Numbered from the stretch's first letter, positions 19,101-26,844 are shown. The stretch: 64,000 nucleotides of DNA from Pectinatus sottacetonis (GCF_015732155.1 NZ_WIQK01000001.1:216001-280000), one strand, 5' to 3'. Numbers and translations are program-made. Notes: generated from the letters alone by a model not told the origin.

Positions 19101-19808
19101 ATTCATACCCAGACTGCAGAGAACATAAAGAACCGTTTGTCCCAGGAAATGGAAGAATTACTATATTATGTGAATCAGCGGGTATTTCTACGCTTCAATA
19201 ATTTTTTCCGGGAATCATTCAATCCCTCAGTCCTGCGTGATGACGGTCGTGATTTAAAACAAGCTGTGAAGGCTGCTTTAGTTGAATTATTGGAATCTCT
19301 TGGTTTTGATTTTGCCCAGGAAATGCGTGCTACAACAATTCGCCTTGATAATTTCATAAAAAAAATATTTACTGATCGACAGACAGAACTTGCTGCTGAA
19401 ATAAACAAGGTCAATCCTGAAATATCATTTACTGCTTTTTCTCTAAAAAACAATAAACAGCTGGATTTTGAAACAGCTTTTACTTATATTCCATATAAAG
19501 CATTTTCCCAGTCAATGCTCTATTTCAAAAACCCAAAATCATTTTTTGAAAAAGGTGGCAGCCAGTTAATGAATAATGCACTGCATGGACAATTAAAATT
19601 ATATGCTGCCGAATATATTGGGCAGCAGCAAAATCGTCTGAATAAATTCTATGATGAACTCATTACTAATGAATTTACCAGATTTACTACTACGGCCACT
19701 GAACAGGTAGAAAACTTCTATCTCAGTCTGTTAACTGTCTTAACAGGTGAAATTTCTATAGATGAGTTAACAAAAATACACCATAAATTCACCGATCTGA
19801 ATATCTGA
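16140..19808 (+). CDS. Dynamin-like protein with two GTPase domains
   Basis: A 1222-residue protein built as two dynamin-superfamily units in one chain. First unit: P-loop GHFSAGKS at residues 55-62, switch motif MDTPGVDS, NQID guanine motif, then long helical stalk. Second unit: P-loop GAFSAGKS at 645-652, VDTPGADS, NAID, then another helical region. Bacterial dynamins of this tandem kind (DynA-like) tether and fuse or repair membranes, binding the inner face of the cell membrane; the family is also linked to phage and stress tolerance. The gene is single, between a terminator and a convergent hemolysin III-like gene. Both GTPase sites look intact. The frame is uninterrupted over 3.67 kb. 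Confidence 0.9.
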   Translation: MFQNTNTLDCIQSLQGKLSAVYEYFTEHNDNENRKKIIQLADKLSTNEFTIAFCGHFSAGKSKMINCLVDGELLPSSPIPTSANLVKVKSGKDSAKVFFKEGRARLYLAPYDYDLIKKHCTDSKKIDYIEINHNNLKLPGDVVIMDTPGVDSTDDAHRLATRSALHLADIIFYVMDYNHVQSELNFKFTKELIESGKEVYLIVNQIDKHSEQEISFNKFQQETAASFASWGVKPAGIFYTSMKIPEHKYNQFSQLKIFLNTRLKDKSRLLLQSVEKSLEKIIQDHLTSFIGQINSKFKPFTDKLNDLSAEQQESLISKYKELLQQKNNLTKREKTLKNDFDNSITKILDNAYLMPFEIRELAKAYLKSREPGFKVGLFFTKKKTLAEQEQRLNIFYQAAKKKANEQIEWHVRSYLFTYLKNNKIVNKNLTKQIEALTLDFSIDIPMTAVQTGARVSDDYVSTYTDNVAAAIKQTAKKLIVPLKTAILTATDKIILTAQEKTQEKVAGLKQYLSSLEYIQQRDSIISNYKKETAALLTSSYSFTNDKFHLFDKKECDFEIIRSSVKKSPEKILADIKNQPVPIPIMSNTFTSVSQKKINKIDLTAKKLKKIAELIHHLPGFTKTAALLRKKSERLQNKGFTVALFGAFSAGKSSFANALLGAGVLPVSPNPMTAAINNIKPIDRNHPHKSVIIKIKSEELLLKDINNALSSFNLLADSLPDAITKIKTIDNTILQGNVKAKTNYSFLQAFSCGYDIFSHKLNSALTASADDFQDYAAQEEKACFVEYIDIYFDCPLTRQGITLVDTPGADSINARHTGVAFQYIKNSDAVLFITYYNHAFSKADREFLLQLGRVKETFQLDKMFFIINAIDLAENETEESIVIDYVRRQLLSHGIKNPCISPVSSINALREKKTGTNNNCSGMAVFETAFYYFITHDLADMAVSSSEKELVRINRLLEKLIVNTQKDTAEKTAKKLLMEKEKNTLLATIHTQTAENIKNRLSQEMEELLYYVNQRVFLRFNNFFRESFNPSVLRDDGRDLKQAVKAALVELLESLGFDFAQEMRATTIRLDNFIKKIFTDRQTELAAEINKVNPEISFTAFSLKNNKQLDFETAFTYIPYKAFSQSMLYFKNPKSFFEKGGSQLMNNALHGQLKLYAAEYIGQQQNRLNKFYDELITNEFTRFTTTATEQVENFYLSLLTVLTGEISIDELTKIHHKFTDLNI

Positions 19809-19814
19809 TAAAAA

Positions 19815-19856
19815 TAAAAAAACCATGCATACTGCTAATAATAGCAATAAACATGG
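19815..19856 (-). terminator. Terminator downstream of the hemolysin III-like gene
   Basis: On the minus strand ACCATG...CATGGT encloses a GCTATTATTAGC inner stem and is followed by seven T. The 65 bases between it and the hlyIII stop contain a GC-richer segment (GAGAGGCAAAGCTGGGTAAC) that I could not assign. Confidence 0.8.
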
Positions 19857-19921
19857 TCAGCATAGATATGTGTTACCCAGCTTTGCCTCTCAGAAAGGAA
19901 ACCAACCTTTGTGCCATTTAA

Positions 19922-20575
19922 TTAAATAACCGATAATGGCATTACATATTTAAATACACTTATAAAATGAGCGATACTTCCGCCAATTACAAATAAATGC
20001 CAGACAGCGTGGTTGTAAGGAATCTTCTTATCAAGATAAAATACTGTTCCGATAGTGTATAAAACACCACCAATAATAAGCCAGTATATTGCCGCACTTG
20101 GTAATACAGCAAGCAAGGGTTTTACCACGATTACAGCCAGCCACCCCATTAATAAATAGCATATTGTAGAAAAGAACCTAAATCTTTTAACAAAAAATAT
20201 TTTAAATACTATCCCTATTGCTGCCAGACTCCATACCACAGCAAACAATACCCAGCCTAATGTACCATGCAGTGATAATAAGGCAAATGGTGTATAATTC
20301 CCCGCTATTAAAACATATATAGCTGAATGATCAAATATTTTCAGGACATCTTTTACCCGTTTGCGGCTGAAACTATGATAGAGAGTTGAAGCCAGATATA
20401 AAAGCACCAGTGATACACCATATACTACAGCTGCAATCATCTGCCATTTTCCTCCATCTATATAGGCTCTGACAACGAGAATTATCAGTCCAATCACAGC
20501 CAAAAAAGTCCCTATACCATGCGTAATTGCATTAATTTTTTCTTCTAATGCAAAATTTATTTTTAGTTTAGACAT
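19922..20575 (-). CDS. Hemolysin III family (PAQR/YqfA-like) membrane protein
   Basis: A 217-residue, seven-helix inner-membrane protein of the PAQR superfamily. Conserved polar residues are visible in INAITHGIG, STLYHSF, DHSAIYVLIAGNYTP and the C-terminal NHAVWHLFV, the His/Asp set thought to form an intramembrane zinc site as in ceramidase-like PAQRs. Despite the name, bacterial members are housekeeping membrane proteins linked to lipid or membrane homeostasis rather than toxins. Single gene with its own terminator. Upstream, 20576-20855 is non-coding and contains a distant AATAATCTTTA...TAAAGATTATT inverted repeat. Confidence 0.9.
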   Translation of the reverse strand: MSKLKINFALEEKINAITHGIGTFLAVIGLIILVVRAYIDGGKWQMIAAVVYGVSLVLLYLASTLYHSFSRKRVKDVLKIFDHSAIYVLIAGNYTPFALLSLHGTLGWVLFAVVWSLAAIGIVFKIFFVKRFRFFSTICYLLMGWLAVIVVKPLLAVLPSAAIYWLIIGGVLYTIGTVFYLDKKIPYNHAVWHLFVIGGSIAHFISVFKYVMPLSVI

Positions 20576-20855
20576 TTTTACTTATTACCTTTCTCCTATT
20601 AATATAAATACTACATGAAATACCTAAACGGTAAATAATCTTTATGCTGAAGATAATCAGCACATTACTAATAATTATGATTAAATTAATAATGTCATAC
20701 AGTAAAGATTATTTTCTATATTATAGCACATATTATTAAATAAATTTCTGGCAAATATCTATGAATACTGCTGAATCATAAAGATAACTACCATGTTTTT
20801 GAGATTTATTCTCATTTTTACCTAATTTTAAATATGTAAAAGGATGAATTAATAA

Positions 20856-21611
20856 ATGTTAAATGAATTTTCCCGAACAGAATTGCTATATGGCAAAGAT
20901 GCCCTTAATTTATTGATGGAGAAAAAAATAGCTGTCTTTGGTTTAGGCGGTGTAGGCGGCTATACTGTGGAAGCTTTAGCACGAAGCGGCATTGGTCAGC
21001 TTGAACTTATTGACGATGATAAAATCTGCTTAACTAACATAAATCGGCAAATATATGCGCTGCATACTACTATAGGAAAATATAAAACAGATGTCGCAGC
21101 AGAACGTATTATGCAAATAAATCCTAAATGTCGTGTTAATACAAGAAAAATTTTTTATTCTCCAGAAACATCTGCGCAATTTAATTTCACTAAATTTGAC
21201 TATATCGTAGATGCTATAGACACTGTAAGTGGAAAAATAGAACTTGCTGTTCAAGCACAGATAAGCGGCACTAAGATAATAAGTGCTATGGGTGCTGGCA
21301 ACAAAACTGATCCACTTGCTTTTGAAGTAACTGATATATATAAAACTTCTATGTGCCCTCTGGCCAGAGTCATGCGCAGAGAATTAAAAAAACATCATGT
21401 AAAAGCTCTTAAAGTAATATATTCTAAAGAAAAACCCAAAGTACCAGTAAATGATCTGGCTGCAAGCTGTAAAACCCATTGTATATGTCCTCCGGGAACA
21501 GCTCGGAAATGCACGCAAAAACGGCAGATACCTGCCAGTAATTCTTTCATTCCGCCTATTGCCGGTCTCATTATGGCTGGAGAAATAATCAATGAGCTGC
21601 TTTCTAATTAA
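20856..21611 (+). CDS. tcdA: tRNA threonylcarbamoyladenosine dehydratase (TcdA/CsdL)
   Basis: A 251-residue E1-like (ThiF/MoeB/HesA) ATP-dependent enzyme that cyclises t6A37 of ANN-decoding tRNAs to ct6A. The nucleotide loop GLGGVGGYTVEALARSG, the DDDKICLTNINRQ segment and DYIVDAIDTVSGKI match TcdA rather than ThiF or MoeB, and no ThiS or MoaD partner is nearby. The GTARKCTQKR tail is close to the basic C-terminus seen in relatives. Single gene ahead of a perfect bidirectional terminator. Confidence 0.9.
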   Translation: MLNEFSRTELLYGKDALNLLMEKKIAVFGLGGVGGYTVEALARSGIGQLELIDDDKICLTNINRQIYALHTTIGKYKTDVAAERIMQINPKCRVNTRKIFYSPETSAQFNFTKFDYIVDAIDTVSGKIELAVQAQISGTKIISAMGAGNKTDPLAFEVTDIYKTSMCPLARVMRRELKKHHVKALKVIYSKEKPKVPVNDLAASCKTHCICPPGTARKCTQKRQIPASNSFIPPIAGLIMAGEIINELLSN

Positions 21612-21655
21612 AAAAGGCTGTTGATGTAATAAAACATTTCATCAACAGCCTTTTT
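21611..21655. terminator. Bidirectional terminator between tcdA and the adenosyltransferase gene
   Basis: AAAAAGGCTGTTGATG is repeated inverted as CATCAACAGCCTTTTT, a perfect 16-bp stem with T runs on both strands, serving both converging genes. Confidence 0.93.
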
Positions 21656-21679
21656 AATGCGTTTATAAAAGTATCGTTT

Positions 21680-22174
21680 TTACGCTTCTTCCAAACGCAT
21701 CAACAAAAAACACAAATCTGATAATCTATTCAAATACAGTCTATCCTGATCAAAAACTACTTCTTTTTGCGCAAGAGCAAGTACCCGGCGCTCTGCACGC
21801 CTTGTCGTAGATCTTGCCATATCCAGAAAAGCCCCGGCTAATGTGTTTCCTGGTACAATAAATTCTTTAAGCACCGGCAGTCTGTTTTCTATATCATGGA
21901 TAAGATCTTCTAACATACTGACTTCTTTCTGTCTTATAATTGGCTGCGTATTTATGCTGGCCAGATCTGTCATTAAAGACATATTAAGTTTTTGGAGAAA
22001 TTTTATATTTTTCTTTACTTCTTCCTTCTGGCATACTGACCGAGCTAGTGCCAATGCAGAATTTATTTCATCTACAGAGCCATAAGCTTCAACCCGCGGC
22101 GAATTCTTATCTACTCTTTGTCCGGTATATAAGCTTGTTTCCCCCTTATCACCGGTTTTAGTAGAAATCGACAT
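21680..22174 (-). CDS. Cob(I)alamin adenosyltransferase, PduO type
   Basis: A 164-residue trimeric enzyme that transfers the adenosyl group of ATP to cob(I)alamin to make coenzyme B12. TKTGDKGETSLYTGQRV near the N-terminus (ATP loop), YGSVDEINSALALA, and ARSTTRRAERRVLAL near the C-terminus are the family hallmarks. I choose the ATG at 22174, eight bases after GGAGGG; an in-frame ATG at 22192 lacks a site. Last gene of a minus-strand run with uspA, gamma-carbonic anhydrase and ndk. It fits the B12 theme of the tandem riboswitches at the window start but has no riboswitch of its own. Confidence 0.93.
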   Translation of the reverse strand: MSISTKTGDKGETSLYTGQRVDKNSPRVEAYGSVDEINSALALARSVCQKEEVKKNIKFLQKLNMSLMTDLASINTQPIIRQKEVSMLEDLIHDIENRLPVLKEFIVPGNTLAGAFLDMARSTTRRAERRVLALAQKEVVFDQDRLYLNRLSDLCFLLMRLEEA

Positions 22175-22260
22175 TATTGTTCCCTCCTTCATTTGAATTA
22201 TATGATATACCCCTCTTATAACACATACAGTATTTAAGCAGAAACATCCTGCCTATTTAT

Positions 22261-22689
22261 CTAAATATCGAAAATTTCTGCTTCAGAAAAGAACACATGT
22301 ATCTCTCTGTCTGCACTAGCAACGCTATCTGATGCATGAACAGCGTTATGCTCTTTACTTTCTGCAAATAAATTGCGTATCGTTCCTTCAGCAGCTTTAT
22401 CTGGATCAGTAGCTCCGTGAAGTATCCGCACTTTGTTTATGACATCTTCCCCTTGGAGAACTGCAGCTATTAATGGTCCTGACACCATAAACTCAACTAA
22501 TCCACTATAAAAATTCTTACCTATATGTTCGTTATAGTGCTTGGCAGCCAATCTTTCCGTCATACAAAGCATTTTCATAGCAATAATTTTAAAATTATTA
22601 TTTTCATATATTTCTAATATTTTTCCTATGCTTTTTGCTTTTACTGCATCAGGTTTTATTAAAATCAGTGTTTTTTCTTCCATATTCAA
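22261..22689 (-). CDS. ndk: Nucleoside diphosphate kinase
   Basis: A 142-residue kinase that balances NTP and dNTP pools by a ping-pong phosphohistidine mechanism. TLILIKPDAVKAKSIGKIL is the N-terminal signature and the active His lies in NAVHASDSVASA. The last eight residues or so extend slightly beyond the common end. The frame starts at a TTG (22689) nine bases after AGGAG; an ATG two codons later (22683) is the alternative. The start overlaps the end of the upstream carbonic anhydrase gene by about 40 bases, so the two are translationally linked. Confidence 0.93.
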   Translation of the reverse strand: MNMEEKTLILIKPDAVKAKSIGKILEIYENNNFKIIAMKMLCMTERLAAKHYNEHIGKNFYSGLVEFMVSGPLIAAVLQGEDVINKVRILHGATDPDKAAEGTIRNLFAESKEHNAVHASDSVASADREIHVFFSEAEIFDI

Positions 22690-23215
22690 ATATTATCTCT
22701 CCTGTTTCCTTTCCCTGATAATTTTGGGCCAATAAATGATAATTTATAGCTGATTGATGTATTGCTTCAATTTCATCATCATGCAGTTTTCTTTTTATCT
22801 TGCATGGTGATCCCAAAATCATCGAATTAGAAGGAAGTATTGTATTATGTGGAACAAGTGAGCCAGCACCAATCAAACTGTTACTGCCAAGACTCCCCAT
22901 CCCCAGCATTATGCTTCCCATGCCAATAAGTGAATTATCGCCTATATTGTCACAGTGCAGAACTACATTATGTCCTATCGTAACATAACTGCCAATCACA
23001 GTTGGTTTACATCCCATTACATGAATAGTAGTATTATCCTGTATATTGGTATATCTCCCGACAATAATAGCATTCATATCACCGCGCAATACTGCATTAT
23101 ACCATATACTAGAATTATCACCTATTGTAACATCACCGATTATATAAGCCGATGGTGCTATAAACACATTTTTACCAATAGATGGGATTTTACCTTTATA
23201 AGGAACAACAGGCAT
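22649..23215 (-). CDS. Gamma-class carbonic anhydrase family protein
   Basis: A 188-residue left-handed beta-helix (hexapeptide-repeat) protein forming a trimer. The three metal-binding His residues are present in DNTTIHV and TIGHNVVLHC, and RGDMNAIIVGRYTNIQDN is the typical N-terminal stretch. Members such as YrdA/CaiE relatives are zinc or iron enzymes with variable carbonic anhydrase activity, so function is likely but not certain. It starts 12 bases after uspA and overlaps ndk. Confidence 0.88.
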   Translation of the reverse strand: MPVVPYKGKIPSIGKNVFIAPSAYIIGDVTIGDNSSIWYNAVLRGDMNAIIVGRYTNIQDNTTIHVMGCKPTVIGSYVTIGHNVVLHCDNIGDNSLIGMGSIMLGMGSLGSNSLIGAGSLVPHNTILPSNSMILGSPCKIKRKLHDDEIEAIHQSAINYHLLAQNYQGKETGEIIFEYGRKNTDFNKT

Positions 23216-23227
23216 TCTTATTCCTCC

Positions 23228-23608
23228 TTACTTAACTACCATTACAGGAACTTCCGAATATTCCACTACCTTCTGGCTTTTGCTACCGATAAGTGCTCCT
23301 TTGAAAAGTCCTAATCCACGACTTCCCATAATAATTAAGTCAGCTTTTTCTCGTTTTGCCATTTCTACAATAATTTTATGGACTGATCCTTTTTCCACAT
23401 GTTTTACTGCCTTTACTCCTTCAGGCAGTTTAGCCCATATACTATTAAAAATCAGATCACTTGGTATATCTTTATTAATATGACTAGAAACATAGACAAA
23501 ATCGAGCTGTGCCCCGCTCCGTTGTGCCAGATCAATAGCTTTATCTACTGCCTTGCATCCATCTACTGAGCCATCAGCTGCTACTAATATTTTATTGATT
23601 TTTTCCAT
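23228..23608 (-). CDS. Universal stress protein (UspA family)
   Basis: A 126-residue Rossmann-like stress protein. It opens with INKILVAADGSVDGCKAV and has the ATP-binding pattern IIMGSRGLGLFKGALIGSKSQKVVEYSEVPVMVVK near the C-terminus. The open frame extends to 23662, but homology and an AGGAGGGG ribosome site point to the ATG at 23608. First gene of the uspA - gamma-carbonic anhydrase - ndk - adenosyltransferase run. A 15-bp inverted repeat lies upstream at 23660-23705. Confidence 0.9.
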   Translation of the reverse strand: MEKINKILVAADGSVDGCKAVDKAIDLAQRSGAQLDFVYVSSHINKDIPSDLIFNSIWAKLPEGVKAVKHVEKGSVHKIIVEMAKREKADLIIMGSRGLGLFKGALIGSKSQKVVEYSEVPVMVVK

Positions 23609-23659
23609 AATGGCCCCTCCTAAGTAAATTATTGTTTGTACAATCTTTATCTTCGTTGC

Positions 23660-23705
23660 CAATTTGTAAAAATCCTTTTTATTATCAAATGATTTTTACA
23701 AATTG
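23660..23705. repeat. 15-bp perfect inverted repeat upstream of uspA
   Basis: CAATTTGTAAAAATC is repeated inverted as GATTTTTACAAATTG with a 16-base spacer. It lies about 50 bases upstream of the uspA start codon, overlapping the promoter or leader region, so an operator or stabilising leader hairpin are both possible. Confidence 0.55.
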
Positions 23706-23711
23706 CAAAAT

Positions 23712-23735
23712 AAAAAGCTGCCAGAAAAGCTTTTT
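23712..23735 (-). terminator. Probable terminator of the feo operon
   Basis: On the minus strand AAAAAGCT pairs with AGCTTTTT across an eight-base loop, followed by ATTTTG. It lies about 105 bases after the last small feo gene. Confidence 0.6.
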
Positions 23736-23841
23736 GCGCTAAAAATAAACTCTTTATTTATAGAATCCATTTTATCGACAAGCAGCCTAATGACAGCCTT
23801 TTATTTTTCTTTCTTTATTTATATTGTTACTGCAATTTTAT

Positions 23842-24027
23842 TTAAGTTTTATTTATATGTTTAACTGGTTTTGAACTGGAAATATTACTGCTGCAATGCC
23901 CACAGGTTCCTGTACAATGATTGCAGCTAGGACATCCACGGCTTTTTAGCGAATAACGCACCGCAACAATAAATAAAGCAATTATAATAGCTGCTACAAT
24001 AATAGATGCTAAGTTCATAAAACTCAC
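23842..24027 (-). CDS. FeoB-associated Cys-rich membrane protein
   Basis: A 61-residue protein with one N-terminal membrane helix (IIVAAIIIALFIVAVRYSL) and a Cys-rich tail with CPSCNHCTGTCGHC. This architecture is the recognised small partner found directly after feoB in many Firmicutes, proposed to act in the ferrous iron uptake complex. It starts ten bases after feoB, in the same operon. The five Cys could bind iron or zinc; the exact job is unknown. Confidence 0.88.
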   Translation of the reverse strand: MSFMNLASIIVAAIIIALFIVAVRYSLKSRGCPSCNHCTGTCGHCSSNISSSKPVKHINKT

Positions 24028-24037
24028 TCCTATTTTT

Positions 24038-26191
24038 TTAAGAATTTTCTAACGAATGAAGTGCTTTGGATTTGGAATCAGTTCCCGGACGCATAAGCAA
24101 AAATATTATCAAGGCTGTGAATACCAGGGCAACTATCTGTCCTGTTCCAAATATAGCACCATAAAACAAATACATTCCCAATTGATAGCAAATAAATGCC
24201 AATATATAGCCTACGACAATCTGGTAACCAACTGCTGCCGCCGCCCATTTTTTGCTGTTCATTTCCCGAGCAATAGTTGCAATAGCTACTATGCAAGGCG
24301 GATCAAACAGATTAAGTATCATATAAGAAAATGCTGCCATAGGTGTGAACATGGATCGTATTCCTTGCATAACCAGCATATCATTTTGGGGATCTGATAC
24401 ATTGCTCAATATCGCTAGTGTGCCAATAGCTTGTTCTTTTGCCATTTCAGCACTTATAACAGCTACTGCTCCCTTCCAATCACCAAACCCAAGCGGAGCA
24501 AAAATCCATCCAACAAGGCTGCCGATACCAGCCAGCATACTCGTTTCTATATTATCAACCATTCCCAACATCCAATTGAATTTAGACAAGAACCAGATCA
24601 CCATACATGCCGTAAAAATAATGGTACCAGCTTTAATAATAAAATATTTAGCACGTTCCCACATGTGAATTAGCACACCTTTTACTGATGGAACATGATA
24701 AGCAGGAAGTTCCATTACAAACGGTGCTGGATCCCCGCCAAAATAACTTGTCTTTTTCAGTATGATTCCTGAACCGACGATAATGGCAATTCCCAGGAAA
24801 TACATTGCAGGAGCGATAAGGACTGTATCAGGGAAAAAGGTAGCTGTTATCATGCCAATAATTACAGTTTTAGCTGTACAGGGAATAAATGTACTCAGCA
24901 TGATTGTCATACGCCTGTCTTTTTCATCTTCAATCGTACGGGCTGCCATAATAGCCGGAACACCACATCCAGTACCTATCAAAACAGGAATAAATGATTT
25001 TCCCGATAAACCAAACCTGCGGAAAATACGATCCATGATAAAAGCGACACGTGCCATATACCCTGAATCCTCCAATATGGACAGGAATAGGAAAATAAGC
25101 ACAATCTGCGGAACGAATCCCAGTACCGTACCGACACCACCGATAATACCATCGATTATCAGACTGGAAAGCCATGCCGGTGCAGCTATAGAATTCAGCC
25201 CGGCAGTTGCTGCGTTTGTAACAATATCACCAAAAAACGTATCATTAACCCAATCAGTGGCAGCAGCACCAACAGTAGTAATAGAAATATAATACATTAA
25301 TGTCATAACAACAGCAAAAATAGGCAGTGCTAAAATTCTGTTTGTGACAATTCGGTCAATTTTATCTGAAACAGTAAGGCTGCCCTGAGGTGCTTTTCTT
25401 TGTACGGCTGTATCCACAACTTTTGCAATATATGCATAGCGCTGATTTACGATAATGCTTTCAGCATCATCATCTAATTCCTTTTCACAATCAGTAATAT
25501 GCAATTCCAAATGTTCCAGTAGTTCTGGTTTTAAATTTAAGGCTTTCCTGACTTTTTCGTCACGTTCAAAAACTTTGATTGCATACCAGCGCAGACTGTT
25601 CTTATAAACATAATTTGCAATAGATTCTTCAATATGTGCCAACGCATGTTCTACACTACCCGTATATACATGCGGCAGCTCCATATGATCAGTTTTTCCA
25701 GCCAGAGCAATTGCTTTTTCCGTAAGTTCCGGACAGCCTTCTTTTTTCAAGGCGCTAATAGTCACGACTTCACAGTTAAGTGCTTCACTAAGCCTGCCAA
25801 TATCAATTTTATCGCCCTTTTTCCTTACAACATCAACCATATTTATTGCTACTATTACGGGTATTCCCAGCTCAATAAGCTGTGTTGTAAGATATAAATT
25901 TCTTTCTATATTAGTCCCGTCAACAATATTAATAATAACATCCGGGCGCTGTTTTACTAAATAATTTCTCGTAACAGTTTCTTCTAAACTATATGGAGAT
26001 AAGGAATAAATACCTGGAAGATCCTGAATTATAACATCACGATGATTCTTTAATATACCATCTTTCTTTTCTACTGTAACCCCCGGCCAGTTTCCGACAT
26101 ATTCGGTTCCGCCAGTCAAAGTATTAAATAAAGTAGTTTTTCCGCAGTTGGGATTGCCGGCAAGGGCAATAGTAATTCCCATGATATGCAT
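24038..26191 (-). CDS. feoB: Ferrous iron transport protein B
   Basis: A 717-residue inner-membrane Fe(II) importer. The N-terminal G-protein domain has G1 AGNPNCGKTTLFN, G3 DLPGIYSLSPYS and G4 INMVD, followed by the helical GDI-like spacer and two Gate-containing membrane bundles with the conserved Cys in GTGCGVPAIMAAR. It works with the FeoA proteins and the Cys-rich protein of the same operon. The start may be the ATG at 26191 (very close to AGGAGG) or at 26182; both give essentially the same protein. Iron control is indicated by the Fur box upstream of the operon. Confidence 0.96.
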   Translation of the reverse strand: MHIMGITIALAGNPNCGKTTLFNTLTGGTEYVGNWPGVTVEKKDGILKNHRDVIIQDLPGIYSLSPYSLEETVTRNYLVKQRPDVIINIVDGTNIERNLYLTTQLIELGIPVIVAINMVDVVRKKGDKIDIGRLSEALNCEVVTISALKKEGCPELTEKAIALAGKTDHMELPHVYTGSVEHALAHIEESIANYVYKNSLRWYAIKVFERDEKVRKALNLKPELLEHLELHITDCEKELDDDAESIIVNQRYAYIAKVVDTAVQRKAPQGSLTVSDKIDRIVTNRILALPIFAVVMTLMYYISITTVGAAATDWVNDTFFGDIVTNAATAGLNSIAAPAWLSSLIIDGIIGGVGTVLGFVPQIVLIFLFLSILEDSGYMARVAFIMDRIFRRFGLSGKSFIPVLIGTGCGVPAIMAARTIEDEKDRRMTIMLSTFIPCTAKTVIIGMITATFFPDTVLIAPAMYFLGIAIIVGSGIILKKTSYFGGDPAPFVMELPAYHVPSVKGVLIHMWERAKYFIIKAGTIIFTACMVIWFLSKFNWMLGMVDNIETSMLAGIGSLVGWIFAPLGFGDWKGAVAVISAEMAKEQAIGTLAILSNVSDPQNDMLVMQGIRSMFTPMAAFSYMILNLFDPPCIVAIATIAREMNSKKWAAAAVGYQIVVGYILAFICYQLGMYLFYGAIFGTGQIVALVFTALIIFLLMRPGTDSKSKALHSLENS

Positions 26192-26218
26192 CTTCCTCCT
26201 CTGTATTTACGATAATGC

Positions 26219-26440
26219 CTATTCTACCTGAATAGTATCTGCTTCTGTTTTGCGTACTGAAAGTTCATAACCGCGCACATTGAGTTCAACTGGATCTCCC
26301 AGAGGAGCTACCTTACGTATATATATGGACGTTCCTTTAGTTATTCCCATATCCATAATTCTTCTTTTAGTAGGTCCTTTGCCTTCTAATTTAACAACTT
26401 TTACAGTTTCGCCTACTTTTGCATCACTAAGACATTTCAT
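26219..26440 (-). CDS. feoA: FeoA family protein (feoB-proximal copy)
   Basis: A 73-residue SH3-like beta-barrel protein of the FeoA family that interacts with FeoB. KVVKLEGKGPTKRRIMDMGITKGTSIYIRKVAPLGDP-type pattern is clear: the RRIMDMG...G turn and the final PVELNVRGYELSVRK. It sits 27 bases upstream of feoB and 16 bases downstream of a second FeoA. Confidence 0.93.
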   Translation of the reverse strand: MKCLSDAKVGETVKVVKLEGKGPTKRRIMDMGITKGTSIYIRKVAPLGDPVELNVRGYELSVRKTEADTIQVE

Positions 26441-26456
26441 ATATTAGCCTCCCTAT

Positions 26457-26666
26457 TCATACCATAATATGTCCAGCCATTTTTCTGTCTAAAGCAATAC
26501 GGCTGTCCTTTACCTGTAATATAAGGTTTCCCCCTATAGAATTCATTACAGTTACTTTACTATCAACTGTGAGTCCCAGTTCAGCTAAATGTTGCCTTAC
26601 ATTATCACGTCCTGTTATTTTGCGGATAATTACAGGTTTGCCCCGATCTACCATTAGTAGTGGCAT
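26457..26666 (-). CDS. feoA: FeoA family protein (promoter-proximal copy)
   Basis: A FeoA-like domain with ITGRDNVRQHLAELGLTVDS and a C-terminal KDSRIALDRKMAGHIMV. I place the start at the ATG at 26666, seven bases after AAGGAG, giving 69 residues and a normal FeoA. The same frame stays open to 26762, where GAGGTGATGATG offers another start that would add about 30 residues containing a CDEC motif. Which start is used cannot be decided from sequence. Two different FeoA copies ahead of FeoB is a common Firmicute arrangement. Confidence 0.88.
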   Translation of the reverse strand: MPLLMVDRGKPVIIRKITGRDNVRQHLAELGLTVDSKVTVMNSIGGNLILQVKDSRIALDRKMAGHIMV

Positions 26667-26803
26667 GGTCTGCTCCTTTTTTGTAAAATTTTCACACTCG
26701 TCACATGATGTTCTATTAAGCTGTAAACTTTCTTCTCTAACAGCAATCGCCATCATCATCACCTCTGTGTTTTATTATTGATATTTATTATCATTACATT
26801 AAT

Positions 26804-26832
26804 ATAATACCGATAATGATAATGATTGTCAA
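26804..26832 (-). promoter_or_regulatory. Promoter of the feoA-feoA-feoB operon
   Basis: On the minus strand TTGACA (26827-26832) and TATTAT (26804-26809) are 17 bases apart. The spacer is almost entirely the Fur box, so bound Fur would block RNA polymerase directly. Confidence 0.85.
26812..26830. promoter_or_regulatory. Fur box
   Basis: GATAATGATAATGATTGTC on the plus strand matches the classical 19-bp Fur consensus GATAATGATWATCATTATC at most positions. A weaker Fur-like stretch (TAATGATAATAAATATC, minus strand) lies at about 26780-26797, between promoter and start codon. The location predicts repression of feo by Fe(II)-Fur. Confidence 0.85.
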
Positions 26833-26844
26833 TAACATTTCAAC

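Noticed and set aside
19857..19921. c-di-GMP-I riboswitch
   Set aside because: Only a GGCAAAGC-like stretch is shared; the second arm and tetraloop-receptor parts are missing, and it lies at the 3' end of a gene.
20576..20855. Distant inverted repeat AATAATCTTTA...TAAAGATTATT between divergent genes
   Set aside because: Low-complexity arms about 70 bases apart; could be chance.
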